64,000 nucleotides of DNA from NCBI GenBank assembly GCA_963777665.1, contig CAVZRJ010000012.1, positions 62,001 to 126,000 on the forward strand. The letters run 5' to 3'. This DNA is from Bog-756 sp963777665 (GTDB lineage Bacteria > Actinomycetota > Acidimicrobiia > Acidimicrobiales > RAAP-2). Shown in pieces: positions 18,357 to 27,820 of this stretch (its first letter is position 1; each line of letters starts with the position of its first letter). Made by a program: the position numbers and the translations under genes. Below the pieces are notes generated by a model. That model did no database searches. It saw only the letters and a program-made list of their open reading frames with translations, and had not been told where the DNA came from.

Positions 18357-20107
18357 GACGGAGCCCCCACCGGCTCCTCTTCCCGGTCCGGTGTGGGCCG
18401 GGACGGATGTCCGATGGTGCGGTGCTCGGGGTGGTTGTAGTCCCAGGTGGGCCGCTCCGAGCGGATCGGGGGCAGGTGGGTGAAGTTGTGGTGGGGCGGC
18501 GGCGACGAGGTGAACCACTCGAGACCGCCTCCGTCCCACGGGTTGTCGCCCGCCGGCACCGGGTGCCTCCAGGAGGTGACCAGGTTCGCCAGGAAGAAGA
18601 GGAAGGAGGCCCCGATGATGAAGGCTCCCACCGTCGAGAGCTCGTTGAGGCCCGTCCACCCGTTGGTTGGCAGGTAGTCGGCCACGCGCCGGGGCATGCC
18701 CTTGAGGCCGACCAGGTACTGCGGCATGAAGGTGACCCAGAAGCCGATGAACAACAGCCAGAAGTGGGTCTTGCCGAGCCGTTCGTTGAGCATCCGCCCG
18801 AACATCTTCGGGTACCAGAAGTAGAACCCGGCGAACCCGGCAAAGACCGCGGTCCCGATGAGGACCTGGTGGAAGTGGGCGACGACGAAGTAGGTGTCGT
18901 GGGTCATGAAGTCGACCGGCGGCGAGGCAAGCAGCACCCCGGTCACCCCTCCCATCAGGAACGCGAACAGGAAGCCGATGCTGAAGAGCATCGGTGTCTG
19001 GAAGCTCAGCTGGCCACCCCACATGGTGCCGATCCAGTTGAAGAATTTGATACCGGTGGGGACGGCGATGAGGTAGGACAGCAACGAGAAGAAGGGCAGG
19101 AGCACCACCCCGGTGGTGAACATGTGGTGCGCCCACACCCCGGTGGACAGTGCGGCGATCGACATGGTCGCGAAGACCATGCCCTTGTAGCCGAAGAGCG
19201 GCTTGCGGGAGAAGACCGGCAGGATGTCGGTCACCATCCCGAAGTAGGGCAAGGCGAGGATGTACACCTCCGGATGCCCGAAGAACCAGAAGAGGTGTTG
19301 CCAGAGCACCGGGACCCCGCCACCCTGCACCGTGAAGATGTGGGTTCCGAAATGGCGGTCGCAGAAGAGCAGCACCACCGCGCCGAACAGCACCGGGAAG
19401 GCGATCAGGATCAGGATCCCGGTGACCAGCATGTTCCAGGAGAAGATGGGAATCCGGAACATGGTCATGCCCGGAGCCCGCAGGTAGAAGATGGTTGCGA
19501 CCAGGTTGACGCCGGTGAAGATCGCCGAGAACCCGGTCAGGCCGAGCGAGAGGAGCCACATGTCGGCGCCGACGCCCGGGGAGTTGGTCGCGTTGGAGAG
19601 GGGGGCGTAGGCCACCCAGCCGAAGGCGGCCGCGCCGCCGGCGACCATGAAGCTGAGGGTCATGACCAGCGATCCCCCCAGGTAGAGCCAGTAGGAGAGG
19701 GCGTTGAGGCGGGGGAAGGCCATGTCGGGCGCACCGACCTGCAGCGGCACGATGTAGTTGGCCAGGCCACCGAAGGCGAACGGTCCGGCGAACAGGTACA
19801 TCATGAGGCTGCCGTGCATGGTGAACAGCTCGTTGTAGGTCTGGAAGTTGACCAACGACGAGGTGGGGTTGGCGAGCTGTACCCGCATCACCAGGGCCAT
19901 GATGCCGGCGATGAAGAACAGGACCAGCGAGGTGATCATGTAGCTCTTGCCGATGACCTTGTGGTCGGTCGAGGTCAGCCAGTTGAGGATTCCGGTCGGC
20001 CCCTCGTGGTGGGCGTGCTCGGCCTGGTGCTCGTCGGGTCCCCGGCCGCCGCGACCGCCGGGCTCCTCGGGCCCGATCAGCTCGGGTGACTCGATCGTGG
20101 TGGTCAT
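18353..20107 (-). CDS. ctaD: cytochrome c oxidase subunit I
   Basis: The 584-residue catalytic subunit of the aa3 oxidase, which reduces oxygen at the haem a3-CuB site and pumps protons. The low-spin haem histidine is in TMHGSLMMYLFAGP, the CuB histidine and cross-linked tyrosine in WFFGHPEVYILALP, the CuB pair in WAHHMFTTG and the haem a3/a histidines in VVAHFHQVLIG. Twelve helices are expected at this length. The ATG at 20107 overlaps the ctaC stop. The histidine-rich N-terminus (EHQAEHAHHEGP) precedes the first conserved block ILNWLTSTDHKVIG. Confidence 0.97.
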   Translation of the reverse strand: MTTTIESPELIGPEEPGGRGGRGPDEHQAEHAHHEGPTGILNWLTSTDHKVIGKSYMITSLVLFFIAGIMALVMRVQLANPTSSLVNFQTYNELFTMHGSLMMYLFAGPFAFGGLANYIVPLQVGAPDMAFPRLNALSYWLYLGGSLVMTLSFMVAGGAAAFGWVAYAPLSNATNSPGVGADMWLLSLGLTGFSAIFTGVNLVATIFYLRAPGMTMFRIPIFSWNMLVTGILILIAFPVLFGAVVLLFCDRHFGTHIFTVQGGGVPVLWQHLFWFFGHPEVYILALPYFGMVTDILPVFSRKPLFGYKGMVFATMSIAALSTGVWAHHMFTTGVVLLPFFSLLSYLIAVPTGIKFFNWIGTMWGGQLSFQTPMLFSIGFLFAFLMGGVTGVLLASPPVDFMTHDTYFVVAHFHQVLIGTAVFAGFAGFYFWYPKMFGRMLNERLGKTHFWLLFIGFWVTFMPQYLVGLKGMPRRVADYLPTNGWTGLNELSTVGAFIIGASFLFFLANLVTSWRHPVPAGDNPWDGGGLEWFTSSPPPHHNFTHLPPIRSERPTWDYNHPEHRTIGHPSRPTPDREEEPVGAPS

Positions 20108-21066
20108 AGGGAACCCCTCTCCGGGGAGGGTGCGGCCAGGGCGTTGGACGGGGTCACGTGGGTCTCGAGGGGTGGCGTGTTGACGGCGGGGTTGCCCGAT
20201 CGTTGCAGGGTGTGGCCGGCCGCGACCTCGGCGCTCGCCCACTGGGCGAACTGTGCGGGGCTCACCGCGCGCACACTGAACAGCATCTCCGAGTGGTAGA
20301 GCCCGCAGATCTGGGTGCACTGCCCGAAGTAGGTGCCCGCGTGGAGCACGTTGAGGTCGAAGTAATTGACCACCCCGGGCTGGGCATAACGGCTGAAGTT
20401 GAAGTCACGCACGTAGAAGCCGTGGATGACGTCGTCGGAGACCAGGGTGATCTGCACGGTCTCGCCGACCGGGAGCACCATCTGGGGACCGTGGCCGCCC
20501 GGGCCGTTGGTGACCTCGCCGGCCACCCCGACGTTGAGGTTCGGATAGTCGAAGCGCCACCCCCACTGGAACGCGGTGACCTTGACGTCGACGACCGGTT
20601 TGCCCGTCGAGCTGGCCGTGGCGTTGACCGGGACGGTCGCGTCCACGTTGTTCTCGGTGAGGACGGTGAACAGGAAGAGGACAGCCACGATGATGATCGG
20701 GATCCCGGTGTAGAGGACCTCGACCGGGACGTTCTCGTGGAATTGGGTGGGCATGTCTTCGGAGCGTCGGCGGTACCGGATGAGGGTCCAGATGATGAGC
20801 AGAGCGACGAAGCCGCCGACGATGATCCCGGTCGTCATCATCCCCGAGTAGAGCCTGAAGGTGTCCTGGCCCTGGGTGGTGACCCCTTTGCTCGCCCCGT
20901 AGGAGGGGTACATGTTGCACCCGGCCAGCGCCAGCGGGACCGCCACGACGAGGCCGACCACCCATCGGTTCCGTCGGGGGGCCCTCGCCGGCCGCTCGGA
21001 GCACCCTTCGGAAGACGGGTCGCGTGCCGGGGGGACGTCCGACGGTCCGATTGTGAAGGCGTTCAC
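20104..21066 (-). CDS. ctaC: cytochrome c oxidase subunit II (lipoprotein)
   Basis: CtaC accepts electrons at the binuclear CuA centre. The 320-residue protein has an N-terminal signal ending in a lipobox PLALAGC (C50), two membrane helices (around GIIVGGFVALLIIWTLIRY and IPIIIVAVLFLFTVLTE) and a cupredoxin domain with the CuA set CTQICGLYHSEM. WQWG-type aromatic residues are in TAFQWGWRFDYP. I start at GTG 21066 because a TAGTCT -10 element lies 7 bases upstream; longer in-frame starts reach into non-family sequence. Confidence 0.95.
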   Translation of the reverse strand: MNAFTIGPSDVPPARDPSSEGCSERPARAPRRNRWVVGLVVAVPLALAGCNMYPSYGASKGVTTQGQDTFRLYSGMMTTGIIVGGFVALLIIWTLIRYRRRSEDMPTQFHENVPVEVLYTGIPIIIVAVLFLFTVLTENNVDATVPVNATASSTGKPVVDVKVTAFQWGWRFDYPNLNVGVAGEVTNGPGGHGPQMVLPVGETVQITLVSDDVIHGFYVRDFNFSRYAQPGVVNYFDLNVLHAGTYFGQCTQICGLYHSEMLFSVRAVSPAQFAQWASAEVAAGHTLQRSGNPAVNTPPLETHVTPSNALAAPSPERGSL

Positions 21067-21073
21067 GGCGGTC

Positions 21074-21079
21074 AGACTA
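21074..21079 (-). promoter_or_regulatory. -10 element TAGTCT, leaderless ctaCDF transcript
   Basis: On the minus strand TAGTCT ends 7 bases before the ctaC GTG at 21066. No ribosome site is visible, so a leaderless message is likely. Confidence 0.45.
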
Positions 21080-21212
21080 GTGGGGTCAGGAGCAGAATTA
21101 GAAGTTGAGAACCGCGGTGCCTCACGGGCCGTAAAATGCCTGTTCAACGAGGTGCTGTGTCGGTGGTCGCGCGGCCGTCGCCGTGGGTGTCGACCGGCGA
21201 CGGCGACACCCT

Positions 21213-21917
21213 TCAGGGCGTCCGGTCCCCGGGGCCACCCGACGTCCCCGACGTCCAGCGCCCGACCGTCCGTCCGGCCTTCCGGAGGCCGCGGCGGACC
21301 TGCTCCTCGACCTCGGGCCGGTTGCGCTCGACCACCCGGCGTCCGGCGGCCGAGGCCGCGCCGGCGGCGCGCCCCGTCCGGTGCAGGACCGACTCCGCCG
21401 CCGCGCCCACCGGCGGCGTTGCTGTCCGGTCCGGGCCTGCCGCGGCCGCCGGTGGGGTCACCGTGGCCGTGGCGTCGATGACCGGACCACTCGCCCGGGA
21501 TCGCCGGCGCCAGACGCCGAGCGGCCCCTGGACGCGGGTGAGCGTGGAGAGCCGGAGCAGGCCGACCGCTCCGAAGGTGGTCACCAGGATCCCCTCGATG
21601 TCGGAGCGGAGGGCCGGGACCACCGGGGCGAACGCGATGAGCACGGCGGCGGCCGCCACCAGGTGGACGTGGGGGGGCTGTCCGCAGATCCGGAGGACGC
21701 CGAAGGGTCCGTCAGCGGACAGCGCGAGCAGTGTGAGCAGGGCAGCGGCGCCGAGCAGCAGGACGGGGTTGTGCACGTGGACCGAGAGCACCGCGAAGGT
21801 GAGGGCCAGGCCGAGCTCACTCGCCTGGAGGACGGGGAAGGGGATCCAGCGCCGTGACGGTGGTGGGCCGTCGCCGGCAGGCTCCCGGTCGGGACGACCC
21901 CCCGGTTCTGTCGGCAC
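21213..21917 (-). CDS. conserved membrane protein of unknown function
   Basis: A 234-residue protein I do not recognise as a named family. Residues about 25-150 hold four hydrophobic segments (ELGLALTFAVLSVHVHNPVL, LLGAAALLTLLALSA, VHLVAAAAVLIAFAPVVP and ILVTTFGAVGLLRLS). The C-terminal 90 residues are hydrophilic and rich in alanine and arginine. It starts 14 bases after tatA on the same strand and may be co-transcribed. The frame is supported by GC-rich third positions and by the continuous hydrophobic pattern. Confidence 0.6.
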   Translation of the reverse strand: MPTEPGGRPDREPAGDGPPPSRRWIPFPVLQASELGLALTFAVLSVHVHNPVLLLGAAALLTLLALSADGPFGVLRICGQPPHVHLVAAAAVLIAFAPVVPALRSDIEGILVTTFGAVGLLRLSTLTRVQGPLGVWRRRSRASGPVIDATATVTPPAAAAGPDRTATPPVGAAAESVLHRTGRAAGAASAAGRRVVERNRPEVEEQVRRGLRKAGRTVGRWTSGTSGGPGDRTP

Positions 21918-21930
21918 CGGCCCCGACAGT

Positions 21931-22227
21931 TCAGGGATTCGCGCCCGGCGAGCCGTCCGCGGCGGGTGGGACCGGAACCCCGGCTTGGGGCTGAGCAGCG
22001 GGAGGTGCCTGCACTGCGGGCGGCGGGGCTGCCGCGGCGAGGGAGCTGGTCTCGGTGCCGTCGCCCGTGGCTCCCTCGTCGAGTCCCTTCTTGAATTCCT
22101 TCTGGGCCGAACCGAGCGACCGGGCCAGCTTGGGGATCTGGGTGGAACCGAACAGGACCACAGCGATCACGACGATCGCGATGATGCCGTCTGTTCCGAG
22201 GAGTTCTGCTGGAGGGCTGAATGACAC
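21931..22227 (-). CDS. tatA: Sec-independent protein translocase subunit TatA
   Basis: A 98-residue TatA/E protein: a short periplasmic end, one membrane helix (GIIAIVVIAVVLFG), the hinge STQIPKLARSLGSAQKEFKKGLDEG with the conserved FG/P hinge and amphipathic helix, then a proline/alanine-rich tail. It forms the pore of the twin-arginine export system, which folded proteins such as Rieske subunits use. GTG 22227 is preceded by GGAGA at suitable distance. Confidence 0.93.
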   Translation of the reverse strand: MSFSPPAELLGTDGIIAIVVIAVVLFGSTQIPKLARSLGSAQKEFKKGLDEGATGDGTETSSLAAAAPPPAVQAPPAAQPQAGVPVPPAADGSPGANP

Positions 22228-22381
22228 GGCGCTGTCTCCTTGTCGACTGCTGGGCCCAGGTTAGACCTGCGCAGCGTGCCCCGCTGCGCACGCTGCAGCC
22301 AGCAGGTTCTTCGTCGCGAACCCGCCCCTGGATGACGGTGGGGTACCCGATGGCTCAGCAGGCAGTCGGCCTCCCGATGGC

Positions 22382-22813
22382 TCAGCCGGCCAGGAAGACG
22401 CCCAGGCAGAGGGCGGCAACCGAGGACAGCGCCCCGACGGCTCCCCAGACGGCCAGGGCGGCCCGCGAGGTCGACCGCTGGTGGAGGAAGACCGCCACCC
22501 CGGCGAGGAGCACCACGCCGATCTTGATCCCGAGCACGGTGTTCCAGGTCGACGACGCGTTCTTGACCTGGAGGGCGCCGATGTTCCAGAACCCGGTGAC
22601 GATGAGCACGGCGTAGGCCGGCCACAGCAACCGGCCGAGAGCGCGGGCCACCTTCTTCGGTGCGTCATCCCCGAGGGTGCGGATGGTCGGGAGGAGGCCG
22701 GCCACGGTGAACTGGCCGCCGACCCAGACAGTGGCGGCCAGGATGTGCAGGATGAGCCGGAAGCCGTCGAGTCCTCCGGAGAGGGTGGGGGTGGCGTCGG
22801 CCAGCACCGTCAC
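22382..22813 (-). CDS. CopD-like copper/haem-related membrane protein
   Basis: A 143-residue protein with four membrane helices. The first contains LILHILAATVWVGGQFTVAGLLP, where the paired histidine and tryptophan in HILAATVWVGG are typical of CopD and related membrane proteins. A further helix WPAYAVLIVTGFWNIG and LGIKIGVVLLAGVAVFLHQR follow, as in that family. A role in copper handling near an oxidase cluster is plausible but inferred. About 150 bases without a recognisable gene separate it from tatA. Confidence 0.7.
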   Translation of the reverse strand: MTVLADATPTLSGGLDGFRLILHILAATVWVGGQFTVAGLLPTIRTLGDDAPKKVARALGRLLWPAYAVLIVTGFWNIGALQVKNASSTWNTVLGIKIGVVLLAGVAVFLHQRSTSRAALAVWGAVGALSSVAALCLGVFLAG

Positions 22814-22827
22814 CGGACGCCGGCCGG

Positions 22828-23598
22828 CTACTTGCCCGACCAGTTGGGCTTGCGCTTCTCGGCGAAGGCGATCGGCCCCTCCATCGCGTCGGCCGAGCCG
22901 AACACCTCGGGAACGGCTGCATTGTTGACGGCCCAGCCCTCGGCGTCGGGCAGCGCTCCCGCCTGCTTCATGACCCGCTTGGACGCCCGCACGGCCAGGG
23001 GTGCATTCTCGGCGATGGTGCCTGCGAGGGCCAGCGCCTCATCCATCAACCTGGCGGCCGGCACGACCCGGTTGATCAGCCCGAGCTGGAACGCCCGCAT
23101 GGCATCGATGGGGTCGCCGGTGAGGGCGAGCTCCATGGCGATGGTCGCCGGGATCCGCTTTGGGAGCCGGAAGAGCCCGCCGGCCGCCGCCATCAGGCCC
23201 CGCTTGACCTCGGGGATGCCGAAGGTTGCCTCCTCGACGGCGACCACCAGGTCACAGGAGAGCATGATCTCGCACCCGCCGGCCAGGGCCGACCCGTTGA
23301 CAGCAGCGATGAGCGGCTTGGCGAAGTCGCGCTGGACGATGCCCCCGAAGCCGCCCTTGGCGCCCATGATCTCCCCGGCCTCGCCCGCGGTGAACGCTTT
23401 GAGGTCCATCCCGGCGCTGAAGGCCTTGTTTCCGGCGCCGGTCACGATGACCACCCAGCAGTCGTCGTCGGAGTCGAGGTCGTCGAAGGCGGCGGTGAAG
23501 GCCCGGGACACCGCGCCGTTGATCGCGTTGCGGGCCTCGGGCCGGTTGATGGTGAGGATCTCGATGTGGCCCTTGCGTTCGCGGAGCAGTACGGACAT
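22828..23598 (-). CDS. enoyl-CoA hydratase/isomerase (crotonase family)
   Basis: A 256-residue crotonase. The CoA-binding and oxyanion-hole segments are NRPEARNAI, GAGNKAFSAGMDLKAF and ALAGGCEIMLSCD; the second catalytic glutamate falls in GIPEVKRGL. It would hydrate or isomerise enoyl-CoA thioesters. Substrate cannot be told from the sequence. The downstream end lies 14 bases from the CopD-like gene and its start follows the thiolase-like gene by 18 bases, so the pair probably forms one lipid-degradation unit. Confidence 0.9.
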   Translation of the reverse strand: MSVLLRERKGHIEILTINRPEARNAINGAVSRAFTAAFDDLDSDDDCWVVIVTGAGNKAFSAGMDLKAFTAGEAGEIMGAKGGFGGIVQRDFAKPLIAAVNGSALAGGCEIMLSCDLVVAVEEATFGIPEVKRGLMAAAGGLFRLPKRIPATIAMELALTGDPIDAMRAFQLGLINRVVPAARLMDEALALAGTIAENAPLAVRASKRVMKQAGALPDAEGWAVNNAAVPEVFGSADAMEGPIAFAEKRKPNWSGK

Positions 23599-23616
23599 GG
23601 CGGTCTCCTGGTTGCG

Positions 23617-25164
23617 TCAGTGTTCCGCCAGACGGTAGCGCGCCGGACCCGGCTCGACGACCAGCTCGGTCCCGACCATGCCGGGGACGTCCCGGGTCCC
23701 CATGGCCGCCACCACCCCCTCGTCGGCCGGGGCGAGGGCCATGCGACGCCCGTCGGGGAGGGCGGCGACGACTGGTGCGCCGGTCGCAGTGCCGTCGTGG
23801 TCCCGGACCACCGTGGCCGCCACCACCGAGGCGACGGCCCTGGTCTCGGACTCGAGGGCGACCTCGACGGCGGAGGCGTCGATGCTGGCCTGGGCCGCGG
23901 AGGTGTCCCCGCGGCGGAAGCCACCCGGTGGCGGGGTCGAGCCGTAGACGCCCAGCGCATGTTTGGTCGCGAACCACCCGAGCCCGGTGGCCAGGCCGAG
24001 CCGGGTGGACGCGCCGTCGGTCGCACGCAACAGGTCGGTCAGGGTGGCGATGCCGTGGGTGGTGTAGTTGTTCCCGGGCCCGCCGAAGTAGGGGAGCCCG
24101 CCGGTCACGGTGAGGCCGCGGTGGTCGTCGGTGGCCAGCCCGAGTGCCGCTGCGGCCAGCTCGACCGCCGACGGAAAGCACGAGTAGACGTCCAGCAGGT
24201 CGAGGTCGTCGATGCCGACCGTGCGCCCGGCCGCCTCGGTCGTCGCGGCGAAGAGGGCTGACCCGGCCGCGGCGATGGCAGGCGAGCGCCCGAGGTCGGG
24301 ACGCGCGGTCACCGACCGGACGTCGACTGCCTCGGCTCCGGACCAGATGAAGACCGCCCGGTCGGCCACGCCGGCCCGGCGCGCCTCGGCAAGCGAGCAG
24401 ACCACCAACGCGGCCCCCTGGTCTGAGCCGAGGAAGGCCGTCATCCTCTTGGTGTAGGGCTCGCAGACGACGCGGTTGTCGGGCGATGGGGTTGCGATCT
24501 CAACGGCGCGAAGCGCGGAGCGGAACCATGCGAACGGGTGGGCAGCCGCCACGTCCGTGAAGGGCGCGAGCAGCTCTCCCATGTGTCGGCGCTGTTCCGT
24601 CGCGTCGTGTCCGGCCCGCGCTGCCAGCACGCTTTCGAAGAGCGGGTACACGTGCACCGGTGCCATGAGGCCGATGGCCGCCTCAGCCGGTCCGACGCCC
24701 GGGAGGTCGTCGCCGACGACCGGGTCGGGGAGCAGGCTGGTGTCGCCCAGGTGGCGGGGCAGCCCGGCGGCCCGCCGGGCGCGTGACGAACGGATGGCCT
24801 CGGCCCCGGCGATCACCGTCACCGTCAGCCGTCCCGCGGTGATCTCCGATGCTGCGCGCGAGACCAGCCACTGGGGGGAGTTCCCCCCGACGGTGGTGAC
24901 CTCACGCCGGGCGCCGTCCGGGATGCCCAGCCGCGTGGCCAGCTCGGTCGCCGGCGCCGGTCCGGTCGCCGTCATCACGTCGACGACGGTCAGGCGCGCG
25001 ACACGGCTGCGGAGCCCGGGGACCACGGCCAGGGCGTCCTCGCAGGCACGCGCCATGAGCTCGACGGGGTCGACCAGCGCCTCGCGCTCGATCGACTGCG
25101 CCGAGGCGACGACCACCGGCGTGCGTTCGGGGTCGGCGGGGGATGAGGAGGTGGTCGGGTGCAT
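23617..25164 (-). CDS. thiolase-like acetyl-CoA acetyltransferase family protein
   Basis: A 515-residue member of the long actinobacterial thiolase-like group. The two-half thiolase fold is seen in VVVASAQSIEREALVDPVEL and in the C-terminal half with DLLDVYSCFPSAVELAAAALGL and GGLPYFGGPGNNYTTHGIATL. The nucleophile position reads GGNSPQWLVSRAA, so no cysteine stands where true thiolases have C[GS]S. This matches SCP-x/thiolase-like proteins whose reaction is often unknown. The final 90 residues resemble an OB-fold tail. ATG 25164 is chosen as the first start after the frame becomes protein-like; 118 bases separate it from the divergent GH1 gene. Confidence 0.75.
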   Translation of the reverse strand: MHPTTSSSPADPERTPVVVASAQSIEREALVDPVELMARACEDALAVVPGLRSRVARLTVVDVMTATGPAPATELATRLGIPDGARREVTTVGGNSPQWLVSRAASEITAGRLTVTVIAGAEAIRSSRARRAAGLPRHLGDTSLLPDPVVGDDLPGVGPAEAAIGLMAPVHVYPLFESVLAARAGHDATEQRRHMGELLAPFTDVAAAHPFAWFRSALRAVEIATPSPDNRVVCEPYTKRMTAFLGSDQGAALVVCSLAEARRAGVADRAVFIWSGAEAVDVRSVTARPDLGRSPAIAAAGSALFAATTEAAGRTVGIDDLDLLDVYSCFPSAVELAAAALGLATDDHRGLTVTGGLPYFGGPGNNYTTHGIATLTDLLRATDGASTRLGLATGLGWFATKHALGVYGSTPPPGGFRRGDTSAAQASIDASAVEVALESETRAVASVVAATVVRDHDGTATGAPVVAALPDGRRMALAPADEGVVAAMGTRDVPGMVGTELVVEPGPARYRLAEH

Positions 25165-25282
25165 CGGGGTGGTGGTGCGGCCAGGTGAGGCCCAGGGCCG
25201 CAAACTACTATCGCCCTCCTGCTGCGGCGGGCGGACCTGCGGCGCACGGCACCCGGAGGACCCGGGACGGAGTGGAAGAGGT

Positions 25283-26807
25283 GTGACGGTGTCCTCAGCG
25301 GGCCGGTCTCCACAGCGCGAGTCTCCACAGGTGGCGGGGCGCGAGCCGGAGACCGGGCGCGGCCCGTTGCCCGAAGGTTTCCTCTTCGGCGTCGCCACTG
25401 CCGGCTTCCAGATCGAGGGCGGGTACAACGGACCGGGTGAGCCGGCGAACAACTGGCTGGCCTGGGAACAGGTGGGACGGGTCGAGCCGTCGGGCTTTGC
25501 GTGCGGCTTCTGGGACCATCCCGAGGAATCACTCGACCGTGCGGCCGCCATGGGGTGCAACAGCTTCCGGCTCGGGATCGAGTGGGCCCGGATCGTCCCC
25601 GACGCGCGGGGCGTCGACCGCTCCGCCCTCGACCGGTACTGCGCCATCGTCGGGGCGTGCACGCAGCGCGGCCTCACCCCGCTGGTCACGCTCCACCACT
25701 TCACCCACCCCGCCTGGTTGGGTGAGGATCTCTGGCTCCGGCCCGACGCCCCGAGCCGCTACGCAGACTGGGTCGGGATGGTGGCAGCCGCTCTCGCTCC
25801 GTCGGTGCGCCACTGGGTCACGATCAACGAGATCAACGTCCTGGCCATGGGGTCCTATCTCCTCGGGATGTTCCCCCCGGGCCGCACCCTGTCGTTCGCA
25901 GAGACCGAGGTCGCTCTGGACCAGCTGCTCACCGCCCACGTGCTCGGCTACGGCATCATCCATCGCGAGCGTCCGGACGCGGTCGTGACCACCAACAACA
26001 CCTGTCTGAGCATCTACGACTACGACCGCCTGCTGCTCGACCTGCTGCTCGCACGGAGCCTCGGGATCGGGCGCGGGGAGATCGACGAGTGGATCGCCGA
26101 GCGCCGGCGTCGTCACGACTCGCTCCTTCCCGCATCCGGAGCAGGGGAGCACGCCCTGCGGCGAGCAGGCGCGCTGCGGTCCGCGTACGGGTCCACCCGG
26201 CGCCGGACCGTGTCAGCGCACCGGGCACGACGGCTGCTCGATGTGCTGTACGAGAGCCCACACGAGCGCACGCTCGACGTGCTGGGCCTGGACTACTACG
26301 ACCCGTTGGCGTCCCGGCACTTCCGCATCCCGGGCCACCGCACCTCCGGGGGCCGCAACCTGCTGCCGACCCGCCAGCTCTGGGACGATCCCCCCGAGCC
26401 CCGGGGGCTGTCCAGGTGGCTCGGTGTCCAGCACGCCCTGGCTCCCGACCTCCCGCTGTGGGTGGTCGAGAACGGGCTCTGCAACCGGGTGCGCAACGGA
26501 CGCTCCTACCCCCGCCTCGACGGGTGGGACCGTCCGCGGTACCTGCCGCGAGCACGTCGCCGCGGTGGTGGAGGCGCTCGACGACGGCGTGCCCGTCGAG
26601 GGGTACTGGCACTGGTCGCTGGTCGACAACTACGAGTGGGGCTCCTTCGAGCCCCGCTTCGGCCTCCACGGCATGGACCGTGACCGCGGCGGACCGGCTC
26701 GCGGCTGGCTGGACACCGATGCCATGGGCGACGACGCGCCCGGCGCATACCGCCGGATCATCAGCGGCCTGCGTTCCGGGGACCGGTCGGTCCTCGAACC
26801 CGGGTGA
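25283..26807 (+). CDS. family 1 glycoside hydrolase, beta-glucosidase-like (frame interrupted)
   Basis: A retaining beta-glycosidase of GH1, about 508 residues after correction. The N-terminal block FLFGVATAGFQIEGGYN, the acid/base glutamate (HWVTINEIN, E183) and the nucleophile (WVVENGLCN, E396) are present. The last conserved block YWHWSLVDNYEWGSFEPRFGL is in another frame. At about 26545 the sequence reads CTGCCGCGAG where CTGCGCGAG would restore YLREHVAAVVEAL, so one C seems to be extra. GTG 25283 follows a GGAAGAGG ribosome site. No transporter is adjacent, so the substrate is unclear. Confidence 0.88.
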
Positions 26808-27779
26808 TCAGGCGCCGGCGAGCCGTCCCATGGACGCCAGGACCTGCTCGGCCTCCTCGACGATGCGGGTGACCAGGTCGCCGGCCGGAACGAGGGTCTG
26901 GATGGCACCCACCCCCTGGCCGGTCGGATAGCACTCGCGGTCCGGGTCGACGTCGGGTGTGTCCGCTCCGCCACCCAGGTGGAAGGCCCCGTCCTCGATC
27001 GACTTGCCGAGCTGGCCCGGGAACGGGACCAGCTCACCGGGATGCTCCTCGAAGTAGGCGGTGTACCGGTTTCGCAGCACCCGCATCGTCTTGCCGGAGA
27101 ACGCGCGGCTGACCGTGGTGGCGTCCTCGCTGGCCCCCACGAGCGCGTCCTTGTAGCCGGGGACTCCGCGGGCTTCCGGGGTGGCGATGAACCGGGTCCC
27201 CATCCACACCCCGTCGGCGCCGAGGGCGAGGGCGGCCGCGAGCCCGCGACCGTCGAAGATGCCGCCGGCCGCCACCACCGGGATCCGGTCCCCGACCGCG
27301 TCGACGATCTGTGGGACGAGTGGCATGGTGGCCACCGTCCCGGTGTGCCCCCCCGCCTCGGTGCCCTGGGCGACGACCACGTCGCACCCGGCATCGAGGG
27401 CGCGGCGCGCATGCATGACCTTGCCGCACATGTTCACCACCAGGACGCCGTGGCGGTGGCAGAGCTCGACCACATCGGCGGGCACGCCGAGCCCGGCAAC
27501 GAAGACGGTGGCGCCGCCCTCGATGACCTGCTCGACCTGGGCCACGAGGTCCCCGGGCATCGCGGTGAGCAGGTCCACGCCGAACGGCCGGTCGGTTGCC
27601 GCGCGCACTGCGGCGATCTCCTCCACCATCCTGGCGCCGCTCATGGTGGACGCCCCGAGGCATCCGAACCCCCCGGCCTCGGACACGGCGGCCACCAGTG
27701 CCGAGTACGAGACACCGCCCATGCCGGCCAGCATCACCGGATGCTCCACTCCCAGGATCTCGGTGAGCCTCGTCTGCAT
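26808..27779 (-). CDS. nitronate monooxygenase family flavoprotein
   Basis: A 323-residue TIM-barrel FMN protein. PVMLAGMGGVSYSALVAAVSEAGG is the N-terminal signature, VVAQGTEAGGHTG carries the conserved catalytic-region histidine, and VVAAGGIFDGRGLAAALALGADGVWMGTRF is the phosphate-binding block. Relatives oxidise nitronates or act as enoyl reductases for CoA or steroid intermediates, as IpdC does. The function here is not fixed. AGGAGG precedes the ATG at 27779. The stop codon abuts the end of the convergent GH1 gene. Confidence 0.85.
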   Translation of the reverse strand: MQTRLTEILGVEHPVMLAGMGGVSYSALVAAVSEAGGFGCLGASTMSGARMVEEIAAVRAATDRPFGVDLLTAMPGDLVAQVEQVIEGGATVFVAGLGVPADVVELCHRHGVLVVNMCGKVMHARRALDAGCDVVVAQGTEAGGHTGTVATMPLVPQIVDAVGDRIPVVAAGGIFDGRGLAAALALGADGVWMGTRFIATPEARGVPGYKDALVGASEDATTVSRAFSGKTMRVLRNRYTAYFEEHPGELVPFPGQLGKSIEDGAFHLGGGADTPDVDPDRECYPTGQGVGAIQTLVPAGDLVTRIVEEAEQVLASMGRLAGA

Positions 27780-27820
27780 CTGGCCTCCTCGCGGGGTCCG
27801 TTCCGGCCTCGAGACCATAG

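Noticed and set aside
18407..20089. Plus-strand frame of 560 codons across ctaD
   Set aside because: Antisense to cytochrome oxidase subunit I; histidine- and glutamate-rich noise.
22345..22390. Direct repeat of CCCGATGGCTCAGC near the CopD-like gene end
   Set aside because: Only two copies about 26 bases apart, the second overlapping the coding end; no transposase or target-site pattern.
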